Shown: piece by piece, positions 38,365-45,852 of the stretch | Position numbering within the stretch: the first letter of the stretch is position 1 | Layout of the letters: each line of letters begins with the position of its first letter | Assembly: GCF_004519315.1 (NCBI RefSeq) | Contig: NZ_SOZE01000005.1 | Coordinates: 111,190 to 175,189 of the forward strand | Direction of reading: 5' to 3' | DNA from: Mucilaginibacter psychrotolerans | Lineage (GTDB): Bacteria; Bacteroidota; Bacteroidia; Sphingobacteriales; Sphingobacteriaceae | DNA length: 64,000 nucleotides | Made by a program: the position numbers and the translations under genes | Notes under the pieces: generated by a model | Database searches by the model: none | Seen by the model: the letters and a program-made list of their open reading frames with translations, nothing else | What the model was told of the DNA's origin: nothing

Positions 38365-38820
38365 ATGACAAAGTATCCCAATGTTGAACAAATTGATTTG
38401 GAAGATATTTATATAGCCGTTGAATTTTCGAAAAGAAAAGAAAGTATAGAGCAGTTTACTGAAATCTATCTAAGCGGATTTAAGGAGTCAGCTACTTACT
38501 ACGAATTCCCAAGGTTTCGAGGCGAAACCGAATTTGAAACAGACGATTACAAGTTAATGATGTCATACGTTCTAACTCGGGAAGATATTGGATTCAGGTT
38601 TTATTTTGATAACGCGGCCAATAAAGAAACGCCTTTTGCTATGATATTTTTTAATGAAGATGGGTCGTTGTTTTTAGGCCTTAGTGTATATCCACAGTTT
38701 ATGTCTAAATATGAATATCAACTAAAAAAAGACTTTCAGTCGTCGTTGATTATGGTTTGTTATAATACTACTCCGCCTAATAACTTAGACGAATTCAAAT
38801 CCCAAATAAAACTCAATTGA
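38365..38820 (+). CDS. Hypothetical small acidic protein, immunity-protein-like context
   Basis: A 151-residue soluble, acidic protein that I cannot assign. It has no signal peptide or membrane helix and reads as a mixed alpha/beta fold: a long polar first helix (EDIYIAVEFSKRKESIEQFTEIYL), then strands (GFRFYFDNAANKETPFAMIFFNEDGSLFLGLSVYPQ). The start MTKYPNVEQIDLEDIYIAVEF and the AT-rich codon use set it apart from the phosphohexomutase gene upstream. It is the first of three small plus-strand genes in an AT-rich island with repeats, which looks like the immunity-gene clusters seen without their toxins in Bacteroidota. That reading is inference from context only. Confidence 0.6.
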   Translation: MTKYPNVEQIDLEDIYIAVEFSKRKESIEQFTEIYLSGFKESATYYEFPRFRGETEFETDDYKLMMSYVLTREDIGFRFYFDNAANKETPFAMIFFNEDGSLFLGLSVYPQFMSKYEYQLKKDFQSSLIMVCYNTTPPNNLDEFKSQIKLN

Positions 38821-38827
38821 TGTACCT

Positions 38828-38862
38828 CCCGTCCCCATAGAGTCTCTCTGAAAAAGACCCCT
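38828..38862. repeat. 35-bp direct repeat, copy 1
   Basis: Begins 8 bp after the stop of the gene at 38365. It matches the copy at 39791-39825 at 30 of 35 positions. All five differences are transitions. Beyond the repeat both copies share GCAAAG at a similar distance. See the paralogue pair in this island. Confidence 0.75.
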
Positions 38863-38952
38863 TCGACAGCACGGCATATCAGCAAAGTGCATCCTGTTGT
38901 TAAAATAAAGCACCTTATGTATAGAACCTGCGGAAACGGCAAAATCTTTAAT

Positions 38953-39354
38953 ATGACAACTATCGAAATTCTAAATTTATACGGGATCAAATTCACGATA
39001 TTTATCAGCCCTAGGCCAGTTCTGGGTAAGAATAGAGTTAGAAAAGGTTTTATAGGAGGTGGGAGCATGGAAAATTATTTTGGATCAGACTTTGACACAC
39101 TAGAGTCAATTACTGAAGACGTACTGCCCATTGTACAGCATTATATAAACGGGAATAACCCTGAAATGAACCATATTAGTTCCGAATTGGGAGGTAGTGT
39201 GGACTATGCCATACCTGATATTAGTAATGTAACCTTTCATAATCCAAATGATGGTGAAATTGTCCAAACAATACCGATAATTCATTTTACGGTTATTGCG
39301 GAGGCATGGCGAGAATTTTTACTACAGAAACCGATTGTGGGAGATGCTATTTGA
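38953..39354 (+). CDS. Hypothetical small protein, paralogue of the next gene
   Basis: A 133-residue acidic soluble protein from ATG 38953 (MTTIEILNLYGIKF); an in-frame GTG lies 66 bp upstream but adds a basic, unlikely leader crossing the repeat region. The order of elements matches the protein at 39408: a short first helix and IKF strand, then FDTLESITEDVLPIVQHYINGN (its counterpart has IDELMTQFI), and an ending IPIIHFTVIAEAWREFLLQKPI against IPLLDFKLIVEAWRSYLN. The two genes therefore arose by duplication and have diverged far. No toxin domain or transporter motif is seen. Family unknown; an immunity or other protein-binding role is a guess from compact size, acidity and tandem diversity. 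Confidence 0.6.
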   Translation: MTTIEILNLYGIKFTIFISPRPVLGKNRVRKGFIGGGSMENYFGSDFDTLESITEDVLPIVQHYINGNNPEMNHISSELGGSVDYAIPDISNVTFHNPNDGEIVQTIPIIHFTVIAEAWREFLLQKPIVGDAI

Positions 39355-39407
39355 AAGGCTGACTATACAACAAAAATTATAACGGCTTGGCAAATACAGT
39401 AACTACA

Positions 39408-39785
39408 ATGAGCAATATCTTAGAACAGTACAAAATAAAATTTAGCACTTCCAGAAATTACGGAACTCTAAACCGAATTCAGTCTATTGATGAATTAATG
39501 ACCCAATTTATTGGTGATCATTATAGGATATCGGAGGTCGATGGTCTTTTGGCAGGAATAAATCGAGTAATTAATGGCGATGTGAATGAATGTGAAGACT
39601 ATACACAAAGTTTAATAATTGCTGTGATTACTCCGTTTCATGTTAAAATTTATGAAGACTTAGATGAATATGAAAATAACAATTCCATAGAACCACGCTT
39701 CACTATTCCTCTGTTAGATTTCAAATTAATCGTAGAGGCTTGGAGGTCTTATTTAAATTACTCGACACTAAACAGCCCCATTTAA
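39408..39785 (+). CDS. Hypothetical small protein, paralogue of the previous gene
   Basis: A 125-residue acidic soluble protein from ATG 39408 (MSNILEQYKIKFSTS); the frame extends 21 bp further only with TTG. It begins 53 bp after the stop of its paralogue. The C-terminal IPLLDFKLIVEAWRSYL is the clearest shared block, with the Trp of E-A-W-R kept in both. A 35-bp repeat follows 5 bp after the stop, as the other copy follows the gene at 38365, so gene-plus-repeat units may have been inserted or exchanged by recombination. Function unknown. Confidence 0.6.
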   Translation: MSNILEQYKIKFSTSRNYGTLNRIQSIDELMTQFIGDHYRISEVDGLLAGINRVINGDVNECEDYTQSLIIAVITPFHVKIYEDLDEYENNNSIEPRFTIPLLDFKLIVEAWRSYLNYSTLNSPI

Positions 39786-39790
39786 TCTTT

Positions 39791-39825
39791 CCCGTCCCCG
39801 CAGGGTCTCTTTGAAAAAGGCCCCT
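39791..39825. repeat. 35-bp direct repeat, copy 2
   Basis: Second copy of the repeat at 38828-38862, in the same orientation, 5 bp after the stop of the gene at 39408. It is not a good hairpin and lacks a T-tract, so it is unlikely to be a terminator; a recombination substrate or the remains of a shared downstream sequence fits better. Confidence 0.75.
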
Positions 39826-39998
39826 GAGGCGGTAGGACATTCCCGCAAAGCATATCGTAAACGAAAATCATTCCGTCCAGAAACGCAGGATACTCTGCCG
39901 AGAAACCCCGCGCGGAGACAGTAGCTTACCATATTGGGGTGGAACCAATGCTGGGCTAAGCCAGTACCAGTGCGAATGTCCGAAAGCAGATACTTCAA

Positions 39999-40694
39999 CT
40001 ACGGTATCTGATACCCTATAGAAAAAATAAAGCTGCGGGTTTTGGTGCCGGTATAATAAAAATTATTGTAGGAGTTTTTGGTTTGGATATTAGCGAGCCC
40101 TATTTCGTAACCAAAATTAAACTGAAGACCACTGCTTATCCTAAACCCGGCCAACAAGTTGGCACCATAGTCGAAACTCTTAAAAGTGCGAAAACTTTCA
40201 TCGCCGAATTTGTAGGGTATAGGCTTAAAATCGCCGTTGTTTTCGGAGGCGTTATCGAGTGACACGGGTGTGAAACTTGCCTTTAATCCTTTTGCTATAT
40301 ACGGGCCTCCGCCCAAAAAGAAGTTGCCGCCAGGTACAGCAATATTATAAAGAATGTTTACCGGCACCTGCAGGTAAGTTAGCCGCAACTTTCCGTAAGT
40401 GTTGAACACAATATCGCCTTGGTAGGTTTCTTCGGTGGTTTTTCCGCCCTTGGTAACGTAGTTTATTCCGGGCTGAAGCGAGATATTGCCAACAGTAAAA
40501 CTGGCATAAGCACCACCGCTAAAACCGAAAATGGATTTATCAGCATCGTGTATAACGATATCTTCTTTTCGTGGCCGTGAAAGGGAGGCAGTACCAATAC
40601 CCGTTTTAAAGCTAAAAGTAACAGGCTTTTCTTGCGCGAAAGACGATAACCCTGCCAACAAAAGGTAAGCGATAAGTAAAGGTTTAAGTTTCAT
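39999..40694 (-). CDS. PorT-like outer-membrane beta-barrel protein
   Basis: A 231-residue outer-membrane protein. ATG 40694 gives signal peptide MKLKPLLIAYLLLAGLSSFAQ. After it come alternating strands with glycine turns: VTFSFKTGIGTASLSRP, FGFSGGAYASFTVGNISLQPGINYVTKGG, LTYLQVPVNILYNIAVPGGNFFLGGGPYIAKG and FDYGANLLAGFRISSGLQFNFGYEIGLANI, ending in FIFSIGYQIP. This is the layout of the PorT/outer-membrane-beta-barrel family, about eight to ten strands. Role unknown; such proteins are numerous in Bacteroidota. It faces the AT-rich island convergently. Confidence 0.82.
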   Translation of the reverse strand: MKLKPLLIAYLLLAGLSSFAQEKPVTFSFKTGIGTASLSRPRKEDIVIHDADKSIFGFSGGAYASFTVGNISLQPGINYVTKGGKTTEETYQGDIVFNTYGKLRLTYLQVPVNILYNIAVPGGNFFLGGGPYIAKGLKASFTPVSLDNASENNGDFKPIPYKFGDESFRTFKSFDYGANLLAGFRISSGLQFNFGYEIGLANIQTKNSYNNFYYTGTKTRSFIFSIGYQIP

Positions 40695-41100
40695 AGTAGA
40701 TAGTGTTTTCAAACCTTACGCTGCCCAAGGTACATACGCTACAAGCAAGATAGCTTTTAATGATTTGTTAACATGCTACCAGGAACCACGGGGCCGTCTA
40801 TCGAGGAAGCCAGTCAAGACCGTAAAGTGCTTTAACTATACAAAGTACAGTACTAGTATATAGGCCATAATAGCCCAGTGGCGGATAACCCTATTACAAG
40901 CACGAGTAACTTTTTAACTGTAAGCAGAGTGACTTGCAGAGTGGATTGTCCTGCGTAGAGATTGCTTCGTTCCTCGCAATGACGAGGTGATGAAGGGAGA
41001 TTTGCTCCCATATCAGCTATGATTACCTTAGCTCAGCAAAAAATTATTCTTAATGCCTTCTGCTTAAAATTTTTACATTTACAGCTAGCCATAGCCTTAC
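40695..41100. other. Intergenic region with a dispersed repeat
   Basis: About 400 bp between divergent genes. No coding sequence is supported. At 40958-40987 lies GAGATTGCTTCGTTCCTCGC followed by AATGACGAGG, a word I recognise as a common intergenic repeat in bacterial genomes; ATTGC...GCAAT can pair to form a short stem. The remainder is AT-rich and should hold the promoters of both flanking genes. Confidence 0.55.
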
Positions 41101-41568
41101 ATGAATTTCAGCAAAAACAATTACATCTTTACCGTAAACCAAAGCCTGCCCGCAACCAGGGCAATCTTAAACAGCAATACGTTTTACAAATCGTCGCTGG
41201 CGCGGGTAGTGACCACCAAATATTTCATAGGGCAAATTAATGATACCGATTTTAAGATTATCGGCTCATCAGCCAAGTCGCCGGCATGCGTGCTTAGCGG
41301 CAAGTTGATAGCCTTAGATGACTATACTACGCTGGTAGAAATTGATACCACACTACACAAGGCCTTCCGCATCCTGTTTGTCATTTGGGTGGGGTTTGTG
41401 GCACTGGCTATGATTATCCCGGGCTTTGTTCATTTCAATCTGCGGCAGTTGTTATCGGGTATTGCGGGCGCAGTTGTTGGCGCTATCGTATTTCGGTTGA
41501 TGCTCCACCTGTTTTATATCAGGGCAAGGAACAGAAGCATCCGCAATATCGAAAGCATATTACAGTAG
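41101..41568 (+). CDS. Membrane protein of unknown function, two transmembrane helices
   Basis: A 155-residue protein. The first 95 residues are soluble and strand-rich (NYIFTVNQSL; TKYFIGQINDTDFKIIGSSAKSPACVLSGKLIALDDYTTLVEID). Two hydrophobic helices follow, RILFVIWVGFVALAMIIPGFVHF and LLSGIAGAVVGAIVFRLMLHLFY, and the end is basic (IRARNRSIRNIESILQ). With the C-terminal pair of helices as a hairpin, the N-terminal domain would be cytoplasmic. I do not recognise the family. ATG at 41101 fits. It stops 6 bp before the convergent lipoprotein gene. Confidence 0.65.
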   Translation: MNFSKNNYIFTVNQSLPATRAILNSNTFYKSSLARVVTTKYFIGQINDTDFKIIGSSAKSPACVLSGKLIALDDYTTLVEIDTTLHKAFRILFVIWVGFVALAMIIPGFVHFNLRQLLSGIAGAVVGAIVFRLMLHLFYIRARNRSIRNIESILQ

Positions 41569-41574
41569 TTACTG

Positions 41575-42231
41575 CTAATTCACCGTGTATTTCGTCCTCG
41601 AGTGATATTCTGCCAATAGCTTATCCAGGTTTTTAAACTTAAATTCTTTGTTTTGAAGTTGTTGCACAAGGCCGGGCACGTCGGCAAATGCCTTGCTTAA
41701 TACTTTAATAAAATTCCCTTTGGTTAGCTCGTAAGTGGTATTACCATCCTGGTACATCGGTATCATCTGGGTGGCATCGTAAGAAGGAGACATTCGCCAG
41801 CCGTAATTATAAGTGATGTGTGAGGTTGAGGTAGGCGCACCAAAAGACGGTGCCGGTGTTTGGGTCATCGTCATCCCGCCACCGCCGGAAACTGCTTTGA
41901 ATTTGTAATACAGATGAGTGGTTGGGGTAACTGCAATAGTTTTGCCGAAGTATCTTTTGTTGGCGTTACCGCCTTCGGTAAGTACCGTGAGGCTGTCGTT
42001 TTCATTCAGGCGCACCATTACCAGGGCTTGTATGTTTTCAATCTTGATTTTCTCTTTGTCGGCATTCTTTGCAGTTTTGTAATAAAAGTTATCGCCCGAT
42101 GGCTGGAACGCAATCAGTCCTGCAACCTTCTTACCGTCTCTATCAAAATAATAACCGCTATGAAACATTTTCTGTGAACAGGCAGATAAAAGGCTACTAC
42201 AACAAAGGACAATCCAAATAATTTTGCGCAT
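41575..42231 (-). CDS. Lipoprotein of unknown function
   Basis: A 218-residue lipoprotein. From ATG 42231 the signal is MRKIIWIVLCCSSLLSAC with lipobox L-S-A-C18; a GTG 33 bp upstream is in frame but would spoil the signal. The mature part starts SQKMFHSGYYFDRDGKKVAGLIAFQPSGDNFYYKT and has a low-complexity stretch SGGGGMTMTQTPAPSFGAPT in the middle. A helical, charged end (LVQQLQNKEFKFKNLDKLLAEYHSRTKYTVN) follows. No domain known to me. It converges on the membrane protein gene at 41101. Confidence 0.65.
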   Translation of the reverse strand: MRKIIWIVLCCSSLLSACSQKMFHSGYYFDRDGKKVAGLIAFQPSGDNFYYKTAKNADKEKIKIENIQALVMVRLNENDSLTVLTEGGNANKRYFGKTIAVTPTTHLYYKFKAVSGGGGMTMTQTPAPSFGAPTSTSHITYNYGWRMSPSYDATQMIPMYQDGNTTYELTKGNFIKVLSKAFADVPGLVQQLQNKEFKFKNLDKLLAEYHSRTKYTVN

Positions 42232-42300
42232 CAGGTTTTGGTATTTTCTGCGTAAATATACCACCAGGAAATCAAATTATACCAGAAATGCGATTTTTTG

Positions 42301-42506
42301 CCAGGGAAATCGCGTTTAAAAAGGAGGCACCTACGGAGCCATCAGCATTACTGGTAATTCTATAAACACGATGCTCCTAATGGAGCGTAAAACCAATTCG
42401 GACTAAACACTCCGGAGGAGTATCGTGTTTATAGCATCAAAACAAAAGTCAGAAGGCTCCGTAGGTGCCTCCTCATCGTCCACAACTTTAAACGCGATTT
42501 CCCTGG
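42301..42506. repeat. 206-bp compound palindrome (nested inverted repeats)
   Basis: Three nested arm pairs: a perfect 20 bp (42301-42320 with 42487-42506), a perfect 19 bp directly inside it (42322-42340 with 42455-42473), and 18 of 19 bp further in (42360-42378 with 42416-42434). Inside the third pair lie two small palindromes, CTCCTAATGGAG (42374-42385) and CTCCGGAGGAG (42410-42420). No gene is contained in it. The design, with short GGAG/CTCC cores in opposite orientation inside longer arms, resembles REP doublets (REPINs) or a small MITE. It fills most of the 368-bp gap between the lipoprotein and DUF-type membrane protein genes. Confidence 0.9.
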
Positions 42507-42599
42507 ATTTTTTGCCCAGTAAGATTTATTTGAAAACGGAACTCCGACTTCAAAATCCGTATCCTCGGTAAAAAATTTGAACTATTCCGAACCTCTGGG

Positions 42600-43193
42600 T
42601 TAATTCTTCATCGCCCTTTTCCCATCCCCAATCATCTTAACAGCATAAGCCGATGTAGCAAGCGAACACCCAATACATACCCAGGCGCTGGCATGAGCCG
42701 GTGGGTAGTGCCCAATAATAGTTAAGAGGCCCCAAACAGCAATGAGTGAGGTCCACAAGCCAACAACGTAATCAAACTTGCGCTTAAATACCAGTCCGAG
42801 CGGAAAAAAGTGCAGGCCCACAATCAGCGCAAAAGTGGGGACAAATAAATTTTGATGACCAGTGTTTAGCAGTACAGTATTGGCCACAAAAATAGCTATC
42901 CCTTCTGCCGCAAAAATAAGGTTGAACCATTTGCTCCTGGCTTTTTCTTTGCCGGTTTCGGCGTCGCTATCTCCTTCGGCCATCGCTTTCAAAGCCGTGT
43001 TCAGCTTAAGGTATTGCAACAGGAAGGCAGCAATGAGCAAGGTAAAGAAAACAGCGCCAACCCAGTAATCGCCGCCTGCAAAAATTGATTCGGCAATAGT
43101 GGCCCAAATCGCCGTAAATAATATCATCATAAACAAACCGCCTACAGCATTCTTTAGCAATTGTTGGTTTGAAGGTAAGTAGGGAGTATCCAT
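42600..43193 (-). CDS. Multi-pass membrane protein of unknown function (DUF7010-like)
   Basis: A 197-residue integral membrane protein with six predicted helices: GGLFMMILFTAIWATIAESIF, WVGAVFFTLLIAAFLLQYL, WFNLIFAAEGIAIFVANTVLL, LFVPTFALIVGLHFFPLGLVF, YVVGLWTSLIAVWGLLTII and the last near ASAWVCIGCSLATSAYAVKM (each given only in outline). A charged loop of about 20 residues (EGDSDAETGKEKARSK) separates helices 2 and 3. LHFFPLGLVFKRKFDY resembles the DUF7010 group as I remember it, but this is not firm. ATG at 43193. It is divergent from the esterase-TPR gene. Confidence 0.6.
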   Translation of the reverse strand: MDTPYLPSNQQLLKNAVGGLFMMILFTAIWATIAESIFAGGDYWVGAVFFTLLIAAFLLQYLKLNTALKAMAEGDSDAETGKEKARSKWFNLIFAAEGIAIFVANTVLLNTGHQNLFVPTFALIVGLHFFPLGLVFKRKFDYVVGLWTSLIAVWGLLTIIGHYPPAHASAWVCIGCSLATSAYAVKMIGDGKRAMKN

Positions 43194-43339
43194 AAGGTTG
43201 GTAGTAAGCAGGTACTAATATAAAGGTATTAATGCTAAATAGAAAGTTGCCTGCATCTTTCATTCCATGCTTTGTAAAGTATCCTGTAACACAATCCACA
43301 ATCCAGCGTCTGTTATATCAAACACACAAATCCTCCTTC

Positions 43340-44593
43340 ATGAAGTACCATCTACCCGGCTTTACCCCCAACCCCCTTATTAAGTCTTTTTTTTGCAATA
43401 TCATCTTACTCTTAATTACTGTTTACGGCCACGCGCAGGAAAACAGCCCCTTTAATACAGGTTTCGAGGAAACAATCCCTTCGAAAATATTAGGCCAGCA
43501 ACGTAAAATATGGATACATATCCCTACAAGTAACGGCGGTAATAAAATTAAAGATCAGGGGCATTACCCGGTTATATATTTGCTCGACGGCAGCGAAAAC
43601 TACAACACCGTTGTGAGCATTACCGAGCACATGGCCGAATCGAGCCTTTGCCCGCCGATGATTGTGGTTGGCATTGTGCAGGAAGACAGGCTGAGCGAAC
43701 TTACCATTGGTACCGATAAAGAATTGCCTGATGTGATTGGCAATGGCGAAAAATTTATGGCCTTTATAGAGAAAGAACTCATCCCCTATATGGATGCCAA
43801 CTACCCCACCACTACTTATAAAACCCTCATTGGCCACTCGCTTGGCGGCTTAACGGTTATAAACACCCTACTGCATAAACAGGAGCTGTTTAATGCCTAT
43901 GTTTCGCTGGAAGCATCCCTATGGTGGGACCATCAAAAACCGGTGAGAGACGCAAAAACCATTTTGCCCGCCCAAAATTATAAAAGCAAAACGCTTTTTA
44001 TGGCCATAGCCAATCGCATGGAAAAAGGTGTAGATACGCTAAGCGTGCAAAAAGACACCAGTGAGTCTACTGCGCTTATTCGTAGCAATTTAGAACTGAT
44101 TCATGACATTAACAAAAACAAAAACAACCAGCTACGCTTCAAATACAAGTATTACGAGAACGACGATCACCCGTCGGTACGGTTAATTGGCGAGTACGAT
44201 GCGCTTCGGTTCATCTTTGATTTTTACAAATTAAGAATTTACGAAAGCGAATTGAAGAATCCCGATTTTAAGATAGAATCGGTATTGGTAGCACATTATA
44301 AAAATGTTTCGGAACAAATGGGATATATGGTTAAGCCCGGTGAGAGCCAGGTTAACAGCCTTGGATATCAAATGCTGAATGCCAAACAGTATAAAAAAGC
44401 ACAAGCTTTATTCGAGCTTAATATTAACAACTATCCCGAAAGTGCCAATTGCTATGATTCTCTGGGCGATTTATATCTTACAAGCGGCGATAAAATCAAC
44501 GCGATAAAAAGTTTCAAAAAAGCCTTATCGCTGAAAGCTATACCCGAAACAAAAGACAAACTGGATAAGCTATTAAGCGAGCGTAAAAAATAA
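43340..44593 (+). CDS. Exported alpha/beta esterase with C-terminal TPR-like repeats
   Basis: A 417-residue protein. I start it at ATG 43340, giving MKYHLPGFTPNPLIKSFF... with a hydrophobic signal region (IILLLITVYGHAQ); the frame is open upstream to 43232 but that would add 36 residues in front of the signal. The esterase domain (PF00756) has YPVIYLLDGSENY for the oxyanion strand, IGHSLGGLT with the nucleophile Ser, and NDDHPSVRLIGEYDALRF carrying the His. After about residue 320 come two TPR-like units (YQMLNAKQYKKAQALFELNINNYPES; YDSLGDLYLTSGDKINAIKSFKKAL). Related proteins act on siderophore or carboxylic esters; the substrate here is unknown. Confidence 0.8.
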   Translation: MKYHLPGFTPNPLIKSFFCNIILLLITVYGHAQENSPFNTGFEETIPSKILGQQRKIWIHIPTSNGGNKIKDQGHYPVIYLLDGSENYNTVVSITEHMAESSLCPPMIVVGIVQEDRLSELTIGTDKELPDVIGNGEKFMAFIEKELIPYMDANYPTTTYKTLIGHSLGGLTVINTLLHKQELFNAYVSLEASLWWDHQKPVRDAKTILPAQNYKSKTLFMAIANRMEKGVDTLSVQKDTSESTALIRSNLELIHDINKNKNNQLRFKYKYYENDDHPSVRLIGEYDALRFIFDFYKLRIYESELKNPDFKIESVLVAHYKNVSEQMGYMVKPGESQVNSLGYQMLNAKQYKKAQALFELNINNYPESANCYDSLGDLYLTSGDKINAIKSFKKALSLKAIPETKDKLDKLLSERKK

Positions 44594-44634
44594 CGCCACA
44601 GGAATTAAGGAGTTTCGGTACCTCATCGCTGCTT

Positions 44635-44665
44635 CATTGGCCTGAGCTTATCACTTCGGCCAATG
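44635..44665. other. Small hairpin in the gap between esterase and LuxR genes
   Basis: Perfect 8-bp inverted repeat (CATTGGCC at 44635-44642 with GGCCAATG at 44658-44665) in the 255-bp gap 44594-44848 between two convergent genes. No T-tract follows on either strand, so it is at best a weak terminator. Nothing else is seen in this gap. Confidence 0.45.
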
Positions 44666-44848
44666 ACAGACAGTCGTACTACTGCACCACCCGCGCTACT
44701 AAAAAAGCAATCTAATGTGATAAGGTTTAGGTACAAATTCTTTTATGCAACAGTACCTTTGCAAAACTTTTAAAAGTAAAACGCGCGACCAAGCCCTGCA
44801 ATACTTACAAGTAGGTATTTACTCAAAATAAGAATAAAGCATTTGTAG

Positions 44849-45535
44849 CTATATCAAATCGAAAGCCCGGGCGTATTCTGAGAGTTCGAAATAGGTATTC
44901 GCCTGTAATTTGCTTTTGATATTACGGCGGTGGGTTTCAACAGTAGTTTCTGCAATAAAAAGTTCGGCGGCAACTTCGGCAGCGCTTTTTCCAAGGGCGG
45001 TTAAGCGCAGCACCTCTCTTTCGCGAAGGGTGAGCCGACTGAATGTCTTAAAGTTCTTTCGCAGGAAATTATTCTCCTGCAATAGCCGTTCGGCCTTAGT
45101 AGCCATATGGTGCATAGCATCTACAGGAATTGCCAGGCCAATCAGCAAACGGGGTCTACCATCAGCATCCCGGCTAAAAATCTTTAAACTGGATAAATGC
45201 CAGTGCCAGTTATCGCTCCCGGCAAAACGCACCTGCTGAAAAAAAGAAATTAGCTCTTCATCGCTGTTGCGACTCATGAAATCAAACAGCTTAGGTGCGT
45301 AATCCTGGGCATCCTCGTCGTTAAAATATCTTCGGTGATACTCTTCCGTAGTTATCAATGCTATTTCCTCCATGCTGGTATTCAGCAGGGTAAGTCCTCT
45401 TGGCGATAAGTAAGCCACAAAACCATCCACTATATCGTGAATGATGACTACGGCGGGTAGTTGCTCAAACACAGGTATATATGCTTCTACTTTGGCTTTA
45501 AGGTGATCGGGCAGTTTAGGATTAATAGCTAGCAT
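44849..45535 (-). CDS. LuxR-family transcriptional regulator with PAS-like sensor domain
   Basis: A 228-residue soluble regulator. Residues about 20-135 look like a PAS domain (VEAYIPVFEQLPAVVIIHDIVDGFVAYLSPRGLTLL; the strand pair DNWHWHLSSLKIFSRDADGRPRLLIGLAIPV). A short helical linker (ATKAERLLQENNFLRKNFKTF) follows, then a LuxR/GerE helix-turn-helix: TLREREVLRLTALGKSAAEVAAELFIAETTVETHRRNIKSKL. There is no receiver Asp, so it is not a response regulator; signal entry would be through the PAS pocket. Its targets are unknown and it is not next to an obvious operon. ATG at 45535. Confidence 0.85.
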   Translation of the reverse strand: MLAINPKLPDHLKAKVEAYIPVFEQLPAVVIIHDIVDGFVAYLSPRGLTLLNTSMEEIALITTEEYHRRYFNDEDAQDYAPKLFDFMSRNSDEELISFFQQVRFAGSDNWHWHLSSLKIFSRDADGRPRLLIGLAIPVDAMHHMATKAERLLQENNFLRKNFKTFSRLTLREREVLRLTALGKSAAEVAAELFIAETTVETHRRNIKSKLQANTYFELSEYARAFDLI

Positions 45536-45852
45536 TTACAGGGGACGTTGTAAGCACATAAATATAAGGTATAACATGCAAATAACAAAGGAGTCACTTA
45601 ACCTTTAAGATAATTTCTTTAAAAATAAAGTAAGTGAGTCCTTATTTTTTTCTAAAGTCCCGGTATCAGGTATGCTATTAACATGAGGATGAACAATGGC
45701 AACAAAATCCACCATTGTACCCGCCTGCTGTAACCAGACACGAAAGCGCTGCTATAATCCTTCCACCTTGCGCGCCCGTGGCTTTGATGAGCACAACCGA
45801 GACACTTAATCAGAAAGCGCCGATGATGATCTTTGTCCGTTTCAACCTGGGT
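45536..45852. other. Intergenic region without visible genes
   Basis: About 317 bp between two minus-strand genes. Part of it must be the promoter region of the LuxR gene. A near-inverted repeat (GGAGTCACTTA near 45590 with TAAGTGAGTCC near 45633) flanks an A/T-rich stretch and could be an operator for the regulator itself. The part from 45700 to 45852 is of normal base composition but has no frame that resembles a protein I know. Confidence 0.45.

Noticed and set aside
42301..42506. Long palindrome considered as a rho-independent terminator pair
   Set aside because: Arms are far apart and without T-tracts; the arrangement fits a repeat element better.
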